From contig JARFPV010000495.1 of the NCBI GenBank assembly GCA_029288115.1, positions 1 through 5,737 on the forward strand: DNA of 5,737 nucleotides, read 5' to 3'. Position 1 is the stretch's first letter. The number at the start of each line of letters is the position of its first letter. The notes beneath the pieces were generated by a model. The model did no database searches and was not told the origin of the DNA. It saw only the letters and a list, made by a program, of their open reading frames with translations. The translations under genes were made by a program, and so were the position numbers. This stretch comes from Akkermansiaceae bacterium. GTDB lineage: Bacteria; Verrucomicrobiota; Verrucomicrobiia; Verrucomicrobiales; Akkermansiaceae. Shown piece by piece: positions 4,288 through 5,737 of the stretch.

Positions 4288-5737
4288 ACTCATCGTCTTC
4301 CTCAACCGGCAGGGCACGTGGTGGTGCGGGAGCGACCGGCTCCAGGGGTCTCGCTGGCTCTGGTGGAGCAGGAGGTGCCGGGGCAGGCTCATCATCTTCT
4401 TCCACAGGAATGGCACGCAACGGACGCGGGGCATCCTCACCCGGCAGGAGCCCTTCGTCTTCCTCCTCCACGGGAATGGCACGAGGTGCATCTTCGATAT
4501 TGAGGATACGGCCTTCTTCATCATCATCTTCGTCCTCTTCGATGACCATCGCCTTAGGTGGAGGTGTGATTGCTTTTTTAATGTCCTTTTGAAAATGCTC
4601 AAAAAAAGCACTGACCATCGGAGCGGCCTTGCGACCTCCGCTGAGTCTCTCACCGGGTTTTCCCTCGTAAAGGGCTGCGAAAGCGTAGCGGGGATTTTCC
4701 AATGGAAAGAAACCGGCAAACCAGGCAAGGCGCTGCTCCTTACTCTTTGGTCCCCACTGCGCAGTTCCCGTCTTTCCACAAAGCACGGTGTAGCTGAGTT
4801 TCGCTCGCTTTCCAGTTCCGTATCCTGCGTGTACAACCTGCATCATCCCCTCGTGGACGACATGTACCGCCTGAGGGTCCAGGTTTAGGAAGTTCCTCCT
4901 CTGCGGATTATTAGAAACCAATACACGCCCGCTGACGTCTTGCATCTGCCGGACGAGACGCAGCTTGGGAAGGGCTGTGCCATTGGCAATACCCGCCATC
5001 CCTTGAGCTACCTGAAGTGGCGAGGAAAGCATTACGCCCTGACCAATCGAAAGGTTTGCCGTATCACCATCCATAAGATTCCTCTTGTGGTGTTTTCTCA
5101 TCCACTCATTTGTTGGGATCAAACCCTCAGCTTCGCCTACGAGTGGCAAACCCGTTTTGCTACCAAATCCGAGACGGCGTGCAGCCGAGAGAAACGCGGA
5201 CGGACCGGTCTTGATACCCACTTGATAGAACCATGGGTTGCAGGAGCGAGCGATGGCACGTTTCACATCGATGTGCCCTTCGGCGGATTTTGACCAGTTG
5301 TGGAACCAGTGATTGCCGATCTTAATTTTTGCCGGACAATCAATCAGGCTCCATTCGTCCACTTCGCCATTACTGAGAGCAGTGACAGCCACGATAGGCT
5401 TGAAGGTAGATGCTGGCGGATAGGCTCCTTGGAATGCCCGGCCAAAGAGCGGTGTGCCCGGATCGTCCCGGAGTTCTGCATACTTTTCTGTGCTGATGTA
5501 GGGAATAAAATCGTTCAGGTCGAAGCTGGGACGTGACGCCATGGCCATGACTTCTCCAGTATGAATATCGATGACCACGAACGCGCCCCGATCACTGTAT
5601 TTTTTGAGTACTTTCTCTGCATGGAGTTGCCAATCCAGATCGAGCGTGGTCACCACAGTGCCACCCGGGCGCGGGCGCTTACTATATTTTTTCAATACCA
5701 GAGTACCATCTGACTCATAGTCCTTACGCAGCAGCCC
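4286..5737 (-). CDS. mrdA: Penicillin-binding protein 2 (class B peptidoglycan transpeptidase), 5'-partial, with repeat-bearing acidic tail
   Basis: The frame is open to the right edge, leaving 483 C-terminal residues; the N-terminal membrane anchor and most of the dimerisation domain lie outside. The visible part starts with GLLRKDYESDGTLVLKKYSK and PGGTVVTTLDLDWQ, the junction into the transpeptidase domain. All three active-site motifs are present: AYPPASTFKP with nucleophile Ser at 5410-5408 and Lys at 5401-5399, SCN (5245-5237), and KTGTAQ beginning at 4774. The enzyme cross-links peptidoglycan in the periplasm during cell elongation, with RodA as usual glycosyltransferase partner. MrdA rather than FtsI is preferred from the YPPxSTFK context, SFDLNDF, and the LSIGQG.MLSSPLQVA motif. 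Ala replaces the common Gly just before the catalytic Ser. After the domain, residues coded by 4570-4289 form a 94-residue tail with 30 acidic and 22 proline residues, including three RA(I/L)PVEE repeats; its function is unknown. A TTG at 5695 is internal, not a start. Confidence 0.95.
   Translation of the reverse strand, partial: GLLRKDYESDGTLVLKKYSKRPRPGGTVVTTLDLDWQLHAEKVLKKYSDRGAFVVIDIHTGEVMAMASRPSFDLNDFIPYISTEKYAELRDDPGTPLFGRAFQGAYPPASTFKPIVAVTALSNGEVDEWSLIDCPAKIKIGNHWFHNWSKSAEGHIDVKRAIARSCNPWFYQVGIKTGPSAFLSAARRLGFGSKTGLPLVGEAEGLIPTNEWMRKHHKRNLMDGDTANLSIGQGVMLSSPLQVAQGMAGIANGTALPKLRLVRQMQDVSGRVLVSNNPQRRNFLNLDPQAVHVVHEGMMQVVHAGYGTGKRAKLSYTVLCGKTGTAQWGPKSKEQRLAWFAGFFPLENPRYAFAALYEGKPGERLSGGRKAAPMVSAFFEHFQKDIKKAITPPPKAMVIEEDEDDDEEGRILNIEDAPRAIPVEEEDEGLLPGEDAPRPLRAIPVEEDDEPAPAPPAPPEPARPLEPVAPAPPRALPVEEDDE
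4289..4483 (-). repeat. Three degenerate 30-bp in-frame repeats encoding RA(I/L)PVEE(D/E)DE
   Basis: The copies are at 4289-4318 (RALPVEEDDE), 4388-4417 (RAIPVEEDDE) and 4454-4483 (RAIPVEEEDE), spaced 99 and 66 bp apart, all in frame within the mrdA tail. By hand alignment the second copy matches each of the other two at 24 of 30 bases. Between the second and third copies all six differences fall in third codon positions and five are silent, so the peptide is conserved better than the DNA. The second and third copies are linked by EDAPRPL and preceded by EDAP, a second smaller shared element. Confidence 0.88.

Noticed and set aside
4240..4836. Minus-strand open frame of 198 codons overlapping the mrdA tail
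   Set aside because: Shifted-frame shadow of the mrdA 3' end, very rich in Arg, Ser and Pro with no recognisable motif.
4253..4888. Long plus-strand open frame of 211 codons opposite mrdA
   Set aside because: It is the antisense of the mrdA tail and transpeptidase end; its openness follows from the Glu/Asp/Pro-rich codons there, and the product shows no domain.
5693..5695. TTG as the start codon of the PBP2 reading frame
   Set aside because: In-frame codons continue upstream to the window edge and encode the expected PBP2 sequence (RKDYESDGTLVL), so it is an internal Leu.

Overview
The window looks like chromosomal DNA from a member of the Verrucomicrobiota (PVC group). The best evidence is the C-terminal module of the secreted hydrolase at 2953-4284. 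It has a 'FIDWATGKGI' segment, then an Asp-rich 'DSDGDGIPN..EYLLGLDP' calcium-loop-like motif and a beta-rich end, an arrangement typical of extracellular proteins from Verrucomicrobia and Planctomycetes. A class B penicillin-binding protein shows that the organism makes peptidoglycan. Start codons generally lack a well-placed Shine-Dalgarno sequence. The taxonomic call is inference from protein style; there is no rRNA gene in the window.

Layout. 1-522 (+) is the C-terminal part of an uncharacterised protein with an acidic tail. 537-752 and 685-1134 (+) form an overlapping pair, a small acidic/helical protein followed by a minimal nucleotidyltransferase; this looks like a two-gene cassette, possibly toxin-antitoxin-like. 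1179-2165 (+) is a DusB-type tRNA-dihydrouridine synthase. These four genes are co-directional, separated by 14 bp, an overlap and 44 bp, so they may be co-transcribed. 2147-2866 (-) is a DUF502 membrane protein whose 3' end overlaps dusB by 19 bp tail-to-tail. An 86-bp intergenic region (2867-2952) carries candidate divergent promoters. 2953-4284 (+) is a secreted SGNH/GDSL hydrolase-like protein in which the usual catalytic Asp position is Ala. 4286-5737 (-) is the C-terminal two-thirds or so of penicillin-binding protein 2 (mrdA), which enters from the right edge and ends in an unusual 94-residue acidic and proline-rich tail with three copies of an RA(I/L)PVEE(D/E)DE repeat.

The genes do not form one pathway. 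They cover tRNA modification, cell-wall elongation, a membrane protein of unknown role, a secreted esterase-like protein and a possible nucleotidyltransferase cassette. The DNA is very compact: both convergent junctions have essentially no intergenic space (19-bp overlap and a 1-bp gap), and the only intergenic region above 50 bp holds the divergent promoters. I see no tRNA, rRNA, CRISPR array, insertion sequence or riboswitch. The items most worth a second look are the periplasmic repeat tail on PBP2, the Asp-to-Ala substitution in the SGNH protein, the probable leaderless start of that gene, and the small-protein/nucleotidyltransferase pair.
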